Positions 24,604 through 36,660 of a stretch of DNA of 64,000 nucleotides are shown here, one piece after another. This stretch comes from Sycobia sp. Sy_11. Lineage: Eukaryota > Arthropoda > Insecta > Hymenoptera > Epichrysomallidae. The notes below the pieces were generated by a model. That model had not been told where the DNA came from and made no database searches. It saw nothing but the letters and a program-made list of their open reading frames with translations. Numbering within the stretch: position 1 is the first letter of the stretch; each line of letters opens with the position of its first letter. The DNA is taken from positions 496,001 to 560,000 of the forward strand of contig JACCIC010000037.1 in assembly GCA_018907035.1 (NCBI GenBank), in the 5' to 3' direction. The position numbers and the translations under genes were made by a program.

Positions 24604-24857
24604 TATTATAGTAAAACGATACAAGAAGATCGCTGTACACAGCAGCAGTAGCTAAAGACAAACATGCGCGAGCAGAGAGCAATCCAATCAAAAAAGTTGG
24701 ATAACTAGTGTAGTGGACAGTACTGAAGGTATTCGAAATTATATTGTTGACTTAATACTGCGGAAGATAATCTCGATGAACAACGATGCTCGTGAGGGAA
24801 GGAAGAGGTAGTGCACAGCGATAAGAAGGATCTCTGGAGAATTTTTCCTCGTTAAAT

Positions 24858-24867
24858 TATATATATA

Positions 24868-24929
<62 letters not shown>
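24858..24929. repeat. (TA)n microsatellite, interrupted
   Basis: TA run of 72 bp with one C at 24869, among the longest TA tracts in the window. Confidence 0.97.
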
Positions 24930-24930
<1 letters not shown>

Positions 24931-25113
24931 CGCGCGAGAGAAAACTTTGCTCAAAGTCACATATTTGTCGGGCAAATATTACCGAGAGATGTTATCCTCG
25001 AACAACTCGTTTAAACTTCGACGGCACGGATTATCGCTATTTGGCCGTATTCAGGCAAATACAGCGCACGCGGAAGATAATATAGCCGAGCATCGCGAAT
25101 TCGAAACCTTATT

Positions 25114-25118
<5 letters not shown>

Positions 25119-25146
<28 letters not shown>
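25119..25146. repeat. (TA)n microsatellite
   Basis: Perfect TA run of 28 bp. Confidence 0.96.
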
Positions 25147-25149
<3 letters not shown>

Positions 25150-26654
25150 ATATTGTCAAAATAAAAAGTAAAATTCGACCCTCCACTTTTCACCCTAATG
25201 TGCTTCCCTTCTTCTGTAATTTCAACGAAGTTATTTTCATTTTCACGTGCATTATGCTACATATTGTCCTGCGATGCAATAACGTCCTCCAATAAATTTG
25301 AATTAAGTTTAACGGCGAAATAAATGGGCGGAATTGCAAATTTTTCTCTTTACATATAATATGTTCTTCATTAAAAGGCACTTCAAAATGACTTTTAAAT
25401 TAATTAACTTTTTAATTATTAATCGAAGTTCTAATAATAAATGAGAAACTGTTTTAAAATCACAGAATTAAAAAAATTTACTTCATAAAAAATGTGATGT
25501 TTTTTAGTTCATGTCGAAATTTCTGTCAAATATAAGGCGTGAAACTAATATTAAAATCTAATAGAAGCACATCAAAATAGACCATTTGAATGAGAAAATC
25601 CCGAGTCAAAGCCGTTTATAATTAATTAGATAAGTAATTAGTAGAATCTGGGAGTAATTCGTGGATATTAGAGTTCAGTAGAAGCATTAACTACATACGA
25701 AAGTTTCAAAAGACAATTTAATATTATAAAAAATTAGTCTAACATGTATTATATAATGATAATATACTAATAATAATGATGATGATAATAATACCTTGAA
25801 TATTAACTTGAATGATCGTAACGAGCCAAATATATTATTTAATTTTTGCCGGGTTTAATTATTTAACCATATCTCGAAATAAACGGCGGCTACGTTACAT
25901 GATAATAATTATTTTAACACGCGATTGAAGTATGTATTATACGTAAATAAATTAAATGAAAATTTCTATTGGTATCATAAAAAAAAAATTTAATGAACTG
26001 TCTTCTTCTCGTACACGAATAGAATAGACATTAAATTTACAACGAAAAAGGAAGTACTAAAATTATCTTTAAACAGCAATGTACTATATGAAAAATTTAA
26101 TTCATTTGTCAATCAGATTGTTGACTGGAAACCACATTTATGAACACAAAAATTGCTTTAAAAACAATTATGAATACTTAATATTACTTAAATAATACAC
26201 TTAAACATTTTCTTTTAATATTCAAATCTTCGTCTTCAATTTCTGTTATATTTCATTAAATAAAAAAGTTTTAATCAATTGTAAAAAATAATTTTACATT
26301 TGAACTTGTAGAAATGGAAATAAGCTATAACTATTCGTGATCCGACCGAATCATTGGAATTTCCTAATTCAGTAAAAAACAAAATTAACTAATTTTTTAT
26401 ATCTCAATTAACGTGTTTCGTACTTTATATTATTTTAATTTTTAGAATTAGTAGCTTATTTAGACAAAATGATTTTAATTAAATTAAAAATGTGAAGTCC
26501 AATTGTACCTTCAAGTTTTAAAATTTTTATTTTATTAACTAACCCATAGAATAATAAATCTTCATATAATAACAAAAAATTTATTCGTTGATAAGGAAAA
26601 ATCTTTTGATAATTTATTGAATGTTTTAAATCATTTTCAAAGTCCATATAAATA

Positions 26655-26687
26655 AATTTTATTTATTTATTTTAAATAAATAAAATT
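26655..26687. repeat. 15-bp perfect hairpin
   Basis: The arm at 26655-26669 is the exact reverse complement of 26673-26687, with a 3-base loop. It is all A/T, so chance slippage is possible. Confidence 0.7.
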
Positions 26688-27366
26688 AAACAAATATATT
26701 TTTTAGAAGATGAAAGTCAAAAAAGTGCTAAAGTGTCTCCTGAATTTAAATATGTTTTTATTGTTCCAAATGTTAATTTAAAAAAAAAATGCTTACAACT
26801 GCAATGGTAGTAGACGTAATTAAATTTCTGAAGAAAAAAGAGGAATAGAAAAAATCAAAGCAATAACAAATTTTAGAAAATATAAAAGAACATGCAACTG
26901 CCAATATTCGCTGTTTGTTGTCATTTTTAGGAATTATTTGAAACTATTGAAAATTCCACTGGAGAATCAGTTGAATGTTTATACTCAATGAAAATATGGC
27001 TGGAAAATCAGAAATTTTCCTAAGTAAGAGAAATTTTTATTTTTATTAATTGAATGTCGTCCTATTTACGCTGTATTATAGTTAATTTGCAGTGGAAGTC
27101 CGCATTTAGTTTGTAAACAAAGCGCATCTAGATTTTTACAGACGTGCTTTTATCGATTGACTGAGACCGGCACTTGGATTACCGAATTACTAGCTCTTTG
27201 CTCTAGCGATCGAGCTATCGTAGGCTATTTAAAAAAGTAAGATAATCTATAATCATTAACAATATTTATTGTTTTTTAAAAAAGTACATATTATACGATT
27301 TTAAATGTTAATCTTAAGAATAATCAATCAATTAATTAAGTCTCAGCGTTATCGAAATTATTTATT

Positions 27367-27495
27367 TTTATCAATGTAATTGAATTGTACTTCTGTCGAC
27401 TGCCCATATACAAATTAATAAATATTTTTTTATTGGTCTTACAATCCAATCAATTCCATCCAATAAAAAAATATTTATTAATTTATCAATGTAAT
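27367..27495. repeat. Long hairpin flanked by 14-bp direct repeats
   Basis: The arms at 27412-27436 and 27460-27484 are perfect 25-bp reverse complements around a 23-base loop. The structure is bracketed by the direct repeat TTTATCAATGTAAT at 27367-27380 and 27482-27495; the right copy overlaps the end of the right arm. It may be a tiny foldback insertion or the product of replication template switching. Confidence 0.75.
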
Positions 27496-27523
27496 AATTA
27501 TTCACAAAGTGAATATTTATTAG

Positions 27524-27526
<3 letters not shown>

Positions 27527-27565
<39 letters not shown>
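27527..27565. repeat. (TA)n microsatellite
   Basis: Perfect TA run of 39 bp immediately right of the hairpin structure. Confidence 0.97.
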
Positions 27566-27569
<4 letters not shown>

Positions 27570-28680
27570 GCTTTTTTAAAAAATAAAATTTCACTAACTC
27601 ATCGTTTCCATTCAAAGACATTTTCGACGTAATATGGTAATACTTACAGGCTAATCCGTTTTAATTTTCATAGTGTTTCGGATATTCTATACATATATTT
27701 TTTTTAATATATGGACACAGATATAGGTTTTGCTTCCTATAAAATATAAAAATACTTTTCAAAATATATTTATTCATATGAATTGTAATAAGCAACAAAT
27801 GAATACTTATTACGACTGTTTCTATTAATAACTCTTTCTTTCTTTTAAAGCAATCAGATCATTTGAAACGTATATAGAATCGCCTTTATCTCAATTTTTA
27901 CTATATTACAAAAATGTCTGACACTTTTAGCAATTACAGTATTTTTTAAATGTTCACATCCTGATTATAATTTTCGCACTGTCGCTATATTTCAAATATC
28001 TTTTCAATCGTAGAGTATTTTTCTGTATAACGCCATTTCTAGAATTCGAAAATGTATCTTCCATCAGTAATTAAATAAGATCCTTATTAAAATTAGATTT
28101 ATAACATTTTAAACAATTCACTTGCCTATATTATTTTTTTTTAAAGACTAAATGTTCTACAGTTTCTGCAAACACTTAGAAATTAGTAATCAATTAGCAA
28201 TAGGCATTATTTCTTTGGATTTGTTAATATCAAGCAAACGTGGCTTTCGAATTAGATGTATATTTCTTTCATCATCTGTACCAGATTCTTGGTAAATATA
28301 CTTTACGAATTTAATTTTTATTTTATTAATTTTTTTGTGGAATTGGACAAATTATTTATGCGCCTAGGACAAATATATGGCTCAAATTCTGGATCCTAAA
28401 TGTGGATGGCATACATCATGCAAATTTCAAATTTTTACCTTCGTTGCGTGATATACGGTGGCAAGGTCAAAAAAAGTTCACATGTATTGTGGTGTTATGT
28501 TTCCCCATTATTCCTCAAAAAATAGAGATTTTCATTTCTAACAGAATAGTACTGTCGACCTAGCAAAAGAAAGTATTAATCTTTGATTTGTTACAAATTC
28601 TCGCATTTGAGGTCGCATAAATTTCTCATCTCAAATTTCTTGACTTACAATTGTTTCTATAATATATTACGAGAATAACG

Positions 28681-29073
28681 TCTATTCTGCTTTTAGTTAC
28701 AGAGGAGCGATCCTGAACGATCACCTATCAGCCTGTCTTACCGATTTATACGCCACTTTATCCCCCAGCATCTCTTGAAATGGGACAGCAACCCCTCCCC
28801 CCCGCTCGTGCACAGCCCTAATATCATCAAGACAGCGATGCTTCAGCTCTCTGAGCATGCCTTTAAAATTCAAAACTTCAACGTCACAGTTTCTAGAGCA
28901 ATGTCCGACGACGACGGTTATCGACTGATATACTCCGAGGGACATAATCGATCCTCCCCCTCCTCCTTCGGTGTCCTACCGCCGGAAAGTCTTCAACTCG
29001 CTAAATTGGACCGAACAGCCCACGCCACGGCCTCCGAGATTTCAGTATGACTGCCGGGAAAGACCCCCCCCCC

Positions 29074-29147
<74 letters not shown>

Positions 29148-29580
29148 TACCACCTTTCCAGATCCTTCCACTGTGCCGTCAATGCGCCACTTAAAAGTTG
29201 AAGCATCTCCCCGGTCTCCGGAGAAGAGTGGGCTGAAGTCTCGTGGGGTGGTGGGGGATAGAAGGGAGAGAGCGTTTAAGTGACCGCTACGACTACTGTT
29301 GCAAGCGGAGAGATATCGAGAGGAGAAATCGTTTTCTTACTTGAAAGTTACTCTACTAGCAAGAAGCCCTCGGAGGACAAGGAGCAGGGGGCGCGGTGGC
29401 TGATTTCGAGGGAATACCCGAAACTGCAGTCCAGCGCGAGCGCTCGTGCGCGAGATATACACCGACACCACATGCAATCTAAAAATTAAAAATATCTGAG
29501 ATGATTGTGGAGGAAAGGGCAGGAAGAGCCCCTCGCTATAATGTATACGGGTGTATATATAGGGTGGGCGAATCAGACCC
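28681..29580. other. GC-rich island without a supported gene
   Basis: GC-rich and CpG-bearing, with C runs at about 28792-28803 and 29064-29073 and the compound (CT)n(TA)n tract. Overlapping frames on both strands (28721-28945 minus, 28775-29050 plus) show no domain. Confidence 0.4.
29076..29145. repeat. Compound (CT)n-(TA)n microsatellite
   Basis: A CT run at 29076-29107 passes directly into a TA run at 29107-29145, preceded by a 10-base C run at 29064-29073. Confidence 0.97.
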
Positions 29581-29625
29581 ATATGTTAACGGTAAAAATT
29601 ACGAATACTTCTACCGGTTATTGTT

Positions 29626-30882
29626 CGAGGGTGAAAAATTTCCAACCTGATGAAGAAAAATAACTTTTTTCAGCATTTTAAAATTTTATTTCTAAACATA
29701 ATCTCCATCAATACAAATACACTTTTCATATCGGTTTTCTAATGCTGCTATCTCATTAGTAAAGTCCGATTGCCAAATCCCTCAACGTCCTCATTTACAG
29801 TTTCAATAACTTCCTCATTGCTCCCAAGTTTCAAGCAAATTTGTTAGATTAGGAAACAGATGATAATCACTGGGGGCTAAATCTAGTAAATATAGGAATA
29901 TGAAAGTAATTATACTCCTAATTCTTTGGTTTCAGCTATCACAACAATCGAGGTATGGGCAGAAGTGTTATTGTGGTGAAACAAGATTTCAATACAAATT
30001 TCAATACAAATACAAGATTTCTGTTTTTCAAGTTAAGTTAACTTATTTTTCACTTCATGCTTCAAACGTTGCAATAATTCTGCATAATATTGACCATTGA
30101 TAGTTTTACCTATAGTGTTTTTATTTATAGCTAATGAAGATAATTCCTTTTGCATCCCAGAAACTAAAATCTAGTCCGCGGTTTCCGACTGTCTTTTGCT
30201 TTCAGGAGTACACTGGTGAATCCAAGTTGTATCTAAAGTTATAAATCGACGCAAACATTTGCTGGGATTTCGCTTGTATATCACAAAATCAAATTCTGTA
30301 TAATCAAATTATCGATAGAAACAGCTTTCTGCGTCAGTTTTTCATCAAGTGTTAAAAAACGCGTCACCCTCCTAGCACAGAGCTTCTCCATACTCAAATG
30401 TTCATGTAAAATATTGCATAAGGGTTTTGTTGATATCCTGATAATCTCAGCTATCTTACTCAGCTGTAAGTTACGATCCTTTACCACTATTGTGAATTTT
30501 TTCAATCATTTCAGGAGTTACAATCTTAACCGTGCGTCCTGAACGATACTCATCAGCAGTGCTCGTACGACCTTTCTTAAATTCAGAAATCCACTGTTTA
30601 ACCGTTGCATGTGATGGAGCGAAATTTTTCAATCTAGAATATAGTTCTTACTTAATTTGCAGTAGTATTACTCCTTTCAAATAGAAGAATTTGATAACCT
30701 AACGCTTTTCTGCTTTTTATAGGCATCGTATTCAGTAGGCTCTTAAATGTATAGTAACCGAGCCATCGTTCTGAAAAATTCTACACAAGTTAGTGAGATG
30801 TATTATTGTAGAATACTAAACAGAAATTAGTCGTACCATCATCTTCTCTAGATCAGACCAGAAACTTTTCACACCACCCTCG
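29626..30882 (-). mobile_element. Near full-length but dead mariner element
   Basis: The ends read inward CGAGGGTGAAAAATTTCC at 29626 and CGAGGGTGGTGTGAAAAG from 30882 on the minus strand, a related pair of terminal inverted repeats differing by a 4-base gap. TA follows at 30883-30884, as expected for a mariner target site; the left TA is mutated to TT. The length of about 1.26 kb is typical of mariner. Both ends and the transposase relic inside agree in orientation. Confidence 0.85.
29690..30726 (-). pseudogene. Mariner transposase pseudogene
   Basis: Read on the minus strand, the coding region starts near ATG 30726 (MPIKSRKALGYQ) and keeps the whole mariner layout across several frames. 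It has an N-terminal helix-turn-helix (HATVKQWISEFKKG), then the linker and second helix-turn-helix at 30281-30505 (open for 75 codons, including LSKIAEIIRIS). The catalytic segments follow: TLDTTW near 30230, WDAKGIIF near 30155 and LAPSDYHLFP near 29870, giving three Asp residues in the D,D34D pattern. An FHHNNTSAHTS stretch lies between the second and third. Frameshifts and stops break it at many points (for example near 30640 and 30280), so no active enzyme is encoded. Such enzymes excise and reinsert their element at TA dinucleotides. The LAPSDYHLF motif differs from the CDFFLF motif of the relic at 1303-1945, so the two come from different mariner lineages. Confidence 0.87.
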
Positions 30883-30884
30883 TA

Positions 30885-32700
30885 TGGTCAGTTTTGCACG
30901 AGCTGTGTTCTATATAAAGGACACCTTTACATATAATTACGTATACTTGTATCTTTCCAGAACTCGTATTTATACGAGGGTTGTTATTAATATCTTAAGT
31001 ATTGACCAACCTATTAGCAAGTTAAATATGCAATGCGCTTCTATCAAAGGTAATCAGAACTTTTAAATATGGTAGAAAAATATGTACGCAAAGCATTGTG
31101 TAGATTAATAACATTTTAGAGATCTTTATAAATAAAGCAAAAATCACTAAATTCCATAAAGGAAAAGCATAAAGATAATCATGTTCTTGACTAAAAATAG
31201 AATATTGACAAGGACAGTCTGACTGCCATTCTTTAATTATAAACATTTTATTTTATACAACTGAAACTATTTATTAATTTAGTTTGTAACAGTCGACATA
31301 AGTAAAATTAATAAGTATGAATAAAAATATTTATTTTTTAATGTAAATACAAGTTTTATCCGTACGAAGATTGTATTTTATTTGTTTTCATTCATTGGCA
31401 TTCTAGTAAACGCAGTGGGCATTCTCATGTTGTTTTCAATTGAAAGCTTTATATTATTCACCATAAGCTTTTTTAGAACATATTTTCATTTTAATGCACA
31501 GCTCGCATTACTTACAGAGATTGGAAAATTTTGTCTTAGTGAAAAATAGAATTCAGGTAGGTCTACGAAGACGAGCCGTATCTACAAGAGGTTCTGTTAG
31601 GTGCTTTTAGATGATTTTGATTTAAATAGCAAATGTAAGTTTAATAAAAATTAAGTAACTGTCACCGAAATGATCTATATTGTTATAGTTTTAAAAGCTC
31701 TGAAATTAACAATTTCGTTTCTCAATAGAATATTATGTCAAGAACCAATAAATTTTAATATTGTAGAGTAATATTTTTATATGGATTTTTTGATTTTCAT
31801 GGTCTATTATGAAGAAAAGTGCATATCGATGACTTTACTTCGTCTTTGATCAAGAAGTCCCATCATTTACTATTTAATATGAATTGCTCGTATAACGAGT
31901 TAGATTGCGGTCATCGTTTACTCAGTGAAGAAGATCGCCAAGATCGTCGAAAATCAGCTGCTGTACAGGATATTAACGCTTCGTGTTCAAATTGATATTA
32001 GAAAATTGTCGTAAGCCTAGGTTATTGTTGAATCGATGAAAAAAATATCGGTTGAATTCTAAAACTTAACAAGATGCCCGTTGTAAGTTCACGTAAATAA
32101 ATGCTCAAGAAATGCAGTTGCGATACATCATCATCCGTGTATAACATCTGCATATGTAACGGATCTTATAGATATGTCGACAACGACCAATGAAAACTAG
32201 CAAAGTTCAAACTGTTCCAGTAAAGATTAGTACAATTAAAATTTTGTATTGAAAATTATAACTCATTCCATATGTTTTCTCAAAATACGAAAACTGTAAT
32301 AACGTTTTAGACGTTTTATATTTAAATTTCTTTTAAAATACTAAAAAGAGATATAAGTTACTTTGGTGAGATTCACGCAACTGAAAATGCGCCAGTGCCC
32401 TCACGAAGTTCACAAAATTTCCTCCTTTTCATCGTGGGATTCTTATTGACTCTTTGGGTAGGAATTGGAGCATCATGAAGACGAATACTTTGTAAAGCAA
32501 TAAAGCCAGCTTCAACAATAAATTACTGTCTCTTCGTGATTAAGTTCAAAATGTAAATAGCAACCGTCGTGCCGTTGATTTAGGTGCAATGATGTCCAAT
32601 AATGCATCCGATGAAACCAATTAAGCGATGTCACGCCCTGTCGGCGATCGTACTATTTCTGAAGACGCTATAATTGAAGTCTTCTGGGCAAATACTGTTA
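30885..32700. other. AT-rich region around a further mariner relic
   Basis: No host gene is seen. A decayed mariner segment at about 31880-32190 is listed separately; the remainder is featureless. Confidence 0.45.
31880..32190 (+). pseudogene. Very decayed mariner transposase fragment
   Basis: Across shifted frames, phrases match the N-terminal to mid region of mariner transposases in the right order. They are a basic/acidic linker (LSEEDRQDRRKSAAVQDINA) at about 31915-31975, then IG-stop-ILKLNK (where the family has an IGKV.KL.KWVPH stretch) at about 32046-32080, then a C-G-S-Y-R-Y-V-D-N-D-Q segment at about 32155-32190 that lines up with the CDEKWILYDNQ-type first catalytic Asp region. Stops interrupt it. 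Neither the rest of the core nor the ends were found. The match is judged by eye and weaker than for the other relics. Confidence 0.45.
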
Positions 32701-33370
32701 AACGTATATAAGACAAATCCGAAGAAGAAGCAGTGAAAGAGCTATTGGCTCACTGTGCCTTTGCTCGCGCGCAATACCGTCTTTCAGTTTAAAAAAGTAT
32801 TCAGTTCTTGTGTGCGTACATATATACATATATACCATAGAAGACTCCGGAGAATCGATGGAAGACCCATAAAAGTTGATAGGATCGCAGTCGGCAAAAC
32901 GCGCGCAATTAATCAAGAAAGTCGCACGGCTCGCCCGTCGACGAAGAAGTAATTTCAATATAGCGCGGCAGCGCTCATTTCATGGCTTGAAAATCGCCGT
33001 GAAAGGAACGAAGGAAGTAAGGGGAAGGGTGGTGGGGCGGGTCAAGTGAGATTTGCATTCGTTAAATTTGCCATTTGCAATTGGTTTACATTCGGCTCTG
33101 GTCCGCGTCAGTCGACCGCGCGCTGGAGCCCTGCTGACACCGAATTGCTTTGATGTCGTATAGCTTTTAATGAAAAACATTCAACAGTCCCGTCGACACT
33201 GCCATGAGAACGGGGTTGAAGGGGGGGAAGGGCATCGACTTCATACAGTTAGGAGAGATATATATATATATATATATAGGAGGCACAATCCTGCATTGAA
33301 CGTGTATTATATTGTAAATGCTTCTCTAGGCGTACAAAGCTATATGAAACTTTGCCTCCTTTGAGCTCGA
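32701..33370. other. Moderately GC-rich region, no gene recognised
   Basis: GC content rises from about 32750 to 33240. Short frames on both strands (32698-32958 minus, 32755-32952 plus, 32980-33180 minus) overlap each other and have no domain. Confidence 0.4.
33258..33278. repeat. (TA)n microsatellite
   Basis: Perfect TA run of 21 bp. Confidence 0.94.
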
Positions 33371-34980
33371 ATTTGGCGGATCAAATTATAATTGCATCTT
33401 GATTATCATTAAAAAAAGGCAATAAAATAAAATGAACTTGTTCTTTCGTGTACATTCTAATGTCTCGGAAAGTTCTTTATTCACGAAAGCTCAGATTTGC
33501 AAAAAAATAAAGGATTAAACACTTCTAACTACTATGACGAATAAGAATAAATTATATTTTCTTCAAAGAATTAAAAAAGTTGTATTGATTTCATTTTAGT
33601 TTAAAAATAAACATATTCTGCCGTCGATTCAAAAAAATTTCTTTTTGGTGTAGTAATCAATAGATTTCAAATACTTATTTGTTACACATAAAAGCAAATA
33701 TCTTCAATCAAGTCTTCGGAGAAGAAATCAAAGACAAACGGAAATATATTTGGAAAATCAAAAAAAAACGAAATGCCATCGAAAGATTTTTATATCTATA
33801 CGCTTTCGTTTACCTTCAAGCAATAATAGATTCGAATAAGCCATTCGTTTGCATCGAATAGGCGCTTTTTTAAAACGTCTCTATAACTTTTTGATATATA
33901 AAATCATTGTCCCGACGTTGAAAAAAAAATGAAAATAAATATAAATTCCCCAAAACTTTTTTAGTATTAATAAACTATTGAATATACGATTGAACTTTAC
34001 GATCAACAGTAAAACTGGAAGTATCAATCATTTTTTGCACAAATATTAGATTTATACTTTGCGGGCGTAAAATTAAATCTTGGGCTTCGTACTGTTTTTA
34101 CGCCTAAAATATTAAAACTATATAATAACCTTTATTTATGCTAATAAACAATGTTCTCGGTATAGGTAAGTCTAAAAATGTACTTTACGCACTCATAACA
34201 AACATTATACTGTATATATAATAACTATTAATAGTTGTTCTGCCAAGATATTCATTGTAAATAAATGAAAATAATATTTATGTTTATGCGAACGTTTTAA
34301 ATAGTTGGTTAAAAAAAATAGCAGTAACTTATGGATAATGAATCTTTATTAATAATTAATTAATCCTTCACAACAATAAGGAAGCATCGAATGTATAAAT
34401 AGTAACGAACAAATTGAAGTAAACCATTAATCTATATATTAGTTGCTAAGAATAAAGCATAATCTTCCGTTAATATGTAAGAATTTTTAAACATTAACAG
34501 ATGTCAACAAATCCTATTGAAATTTATATATTTTTTTATAGATATAAATAATACCTTTTTCATGCAATTCACTATTAAGGAAGTGCTATTATGTTGAAAC
34601 TAACCATTGAGAAGTAATTGATTAAATTTGGGACATCATTCAATAGAATCATAATAAAAAATTTCAACATGATTTTGGAATTGATTATTTACCTCGTGAG
34701 ACAGGTTACACATTAGTTGAACGAAGTAAGAATCAATTTACCCAGTTTAAACTATATTTTTCAACGCGAAATCTAGAGCACCATGTTAAAGTTATCATTT
34801 TGATCTTATAGTGGTAAAAAAATTATTAACATAAGGTCTCAAATGTCTTCACTGGTGTTTAAAGGTAAAAAAATCGATATTTTTCAAACTGTAACAGGAG
34901 AATCCGGCAACCCATCATCTGTTCTATATAAGAGAACCTGTACATCGTCACCACATCGACTGATTAAAAAAGAAAAACAC
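33371..34980. other. AT-rich region, nothing recognised
   Basis: No ORF, RNA or mobile-element signal stands out. Confidence 0.5.
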
Positions 34981-35415
34981 ATGGACTATATGATCGTGGA
35001 CTGTCTTACTCTGCACCAATAGAACCAGCCGTTTTTTTCAACTTTTTCAATCCACGCACGCATGTCCGCCTGCGTAGGGAAGCTTTAAGAATGTATAACC
35101 TTCGCGGCACTAATGGCGTTAAAACGTCCGAGAAAGAATGCGCAATTGCAGCCCTCGCAACAATAAGCCGTAGAACCGCATAGAACTCGTAGAGCCAACC
35201 GTTCAATTAGCCGCCACCTCTGTTTACACAAGGCGCGCGGGCGCAATTCGCTTCGCGCTCTGTGGCGGAGAAATTTGCCGAGGTCCCATTCGCGTAAGCG
35301 CGGACCGCGGAACGGACATGACGGAGGGAGTGGACGGGGGCCGTTAAGGATACGCCACGGCAGCCCGCGACCGCCATTCTAGCGCGCGCTTCGCAGAGGA
35401 CAAAGCGGAAAATGT

Positions 35416-35417
<2 letters not shown>

Positions 35418-35453
<36 letters not shown>
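35418..35453. repeat. (TA)n microsatellite
   Basis: Perfect TA run of 36 bp. Confidence 0.97.
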
Positions 35454-35455
<2 letters not shown>

Positions 35456-35523
35456 TCACATAATGAAGCAGCCAGAGCACTGAGTCTCTTAATATAAACT
35501 GCGAACTTATATATACGACAGAT

Positions 35524-35589
<66 letters not shown>

Positions 35590-35595
35590 TATATA
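35524..35595. repeat. (TA)n microsatellite, interrupted
   Basis: TA run of about 72 bp with C interruptions at 35538 and near 35582-35584, followed by ATGC/ATAC repeats to about 35612. Confidence 0.95.
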
Positions 35596-36241
35596 CATGC
35601 ATGCATACATACACCTGTGTCCAAGTGGGCTATTGTTTTAATTACTCTTTGTTCGGCGAAACGTTGCGCCCGTCATGATCTCGACACCTCTTAGCAACCT
35701 ACCCTCATCGCTTCTTGCTTCTTTGCCCGCAGCACGGCGGCCGCGATGTTTCTCTCCACCCCCTCTTGTTCGCTCGTATTCACGATTACGCTCCATTCAT
35801 ATTTGCCGCTCCCTCTTTTTTTGTTCTCGTCCCGGTGTGTACAACTGTATTCCTGTTGCCTGCAACTTTTAGAGTCGCCCCTCCTCCCATTACACTCTCT
35901 TTCTCTTTGGCTATCTCTAGCGCTCTCTCGTATATTCCCTGATTCTCGACCGATCAATAATTTTTTCTTTTTCTTTTTTTTTAATCACTGTTGGTACAGT
36001 CGTCTCGTTACGCATACGCGGTCGAGATAAACTGTGTAAGTTCGTTGTGCTCGCTGATCTTGCTGGAAAGGGAATCGACGAAAAAGAAGGAACAGGAAAG
36101 GGAAGGGAAGGGAGAGAGAAGGTGGAGCGCGTGTTACGCACCTATTATTCCAAGTTGCTGCGCGCGTACACGCGTATCTGTGCCCGTATAGAAATAAACC
36201 CCCGCCGCGCGAATAGACAAGCACGCACACAAAGCTATATA

Positions 36242-36262
36242 ATATATATATATATATATATA
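36242..36262. repeat. (TA)n microsatellite
   Basis: Perfect TA run of 21 bp. Confidence 0.94.
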
Positions 36263-36329
36263 CGTTCTTTTTCGCTCGAGATATATGGGTTTATACTACA
36301 TTTCACATCGGTGGGACCCAATTCACTCT

Positions 36330-36334
<5 letters not shown>

Positions 36335-36386
<52 letters not shown>
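36335..36386. repeat. (TC)n microsatellite
   Basis: Perfect TC run of 52 bp within a wider pyrimidine tract. It accounts for Ser-Leu runs in the translation. Confidence 0.97.
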
Positions 36387-36389
<3 letters not shown>

Positions 36390-36660
36390 CTCTCCCCCTT
36401 CCTCTCTTTGTCTTTCTCTTTCACTCACTCCATCTGATTTAGTTTTTTCCCCCAACGCGGCGCCACGACCTTGGATCGATCTGCCCCAAAAGTTTATGGA
36501 CCATTTGTCATTTAATCGCGCAATGTACCGGATTCGTTAATCGCGGGCTCGGTCGAAATTTATTGCCGTCCGTCAATATATTAGAATCGAGATTATTTTA
36601 GTTGCTTTTTGCGGTTCTGCGATTAAGAGAACTTTTCGTTTTTATCGGTATTGCGATCAC

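Larger units (their letters stand above)
23321..28680. other. AT-rich region with microsatellites and hairpins
   Basis: Apart from the listed repeats I see no gene. A segment at about 26700-27030 has short open stretches rich in Lys and Leu that might be a decayed element, but no motif is recognisable. Confidence 0.4.
34981..36660. other. GC-rich island with strong strand asymmetry
   Basis: CpG-rich at 35210-35410 and 36150-36230. The plus strand is pyrimidine-rich over about 35675-35945 and 36301-36455, and purine-rich over about 36060-36125. Frames here overlap on both strands and reflect this bias; none shows a domain. It may be a regulatory or promoter region. Confidence 0.4.

Noticed and set aside
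28721..29050. Overlapping frames on both strands in the GC island at 28.7-29.0 kb
   Set aside because: They are shadow frames of GC-rich sequence. Neither has a motif, and the two strands cannot both be coding.
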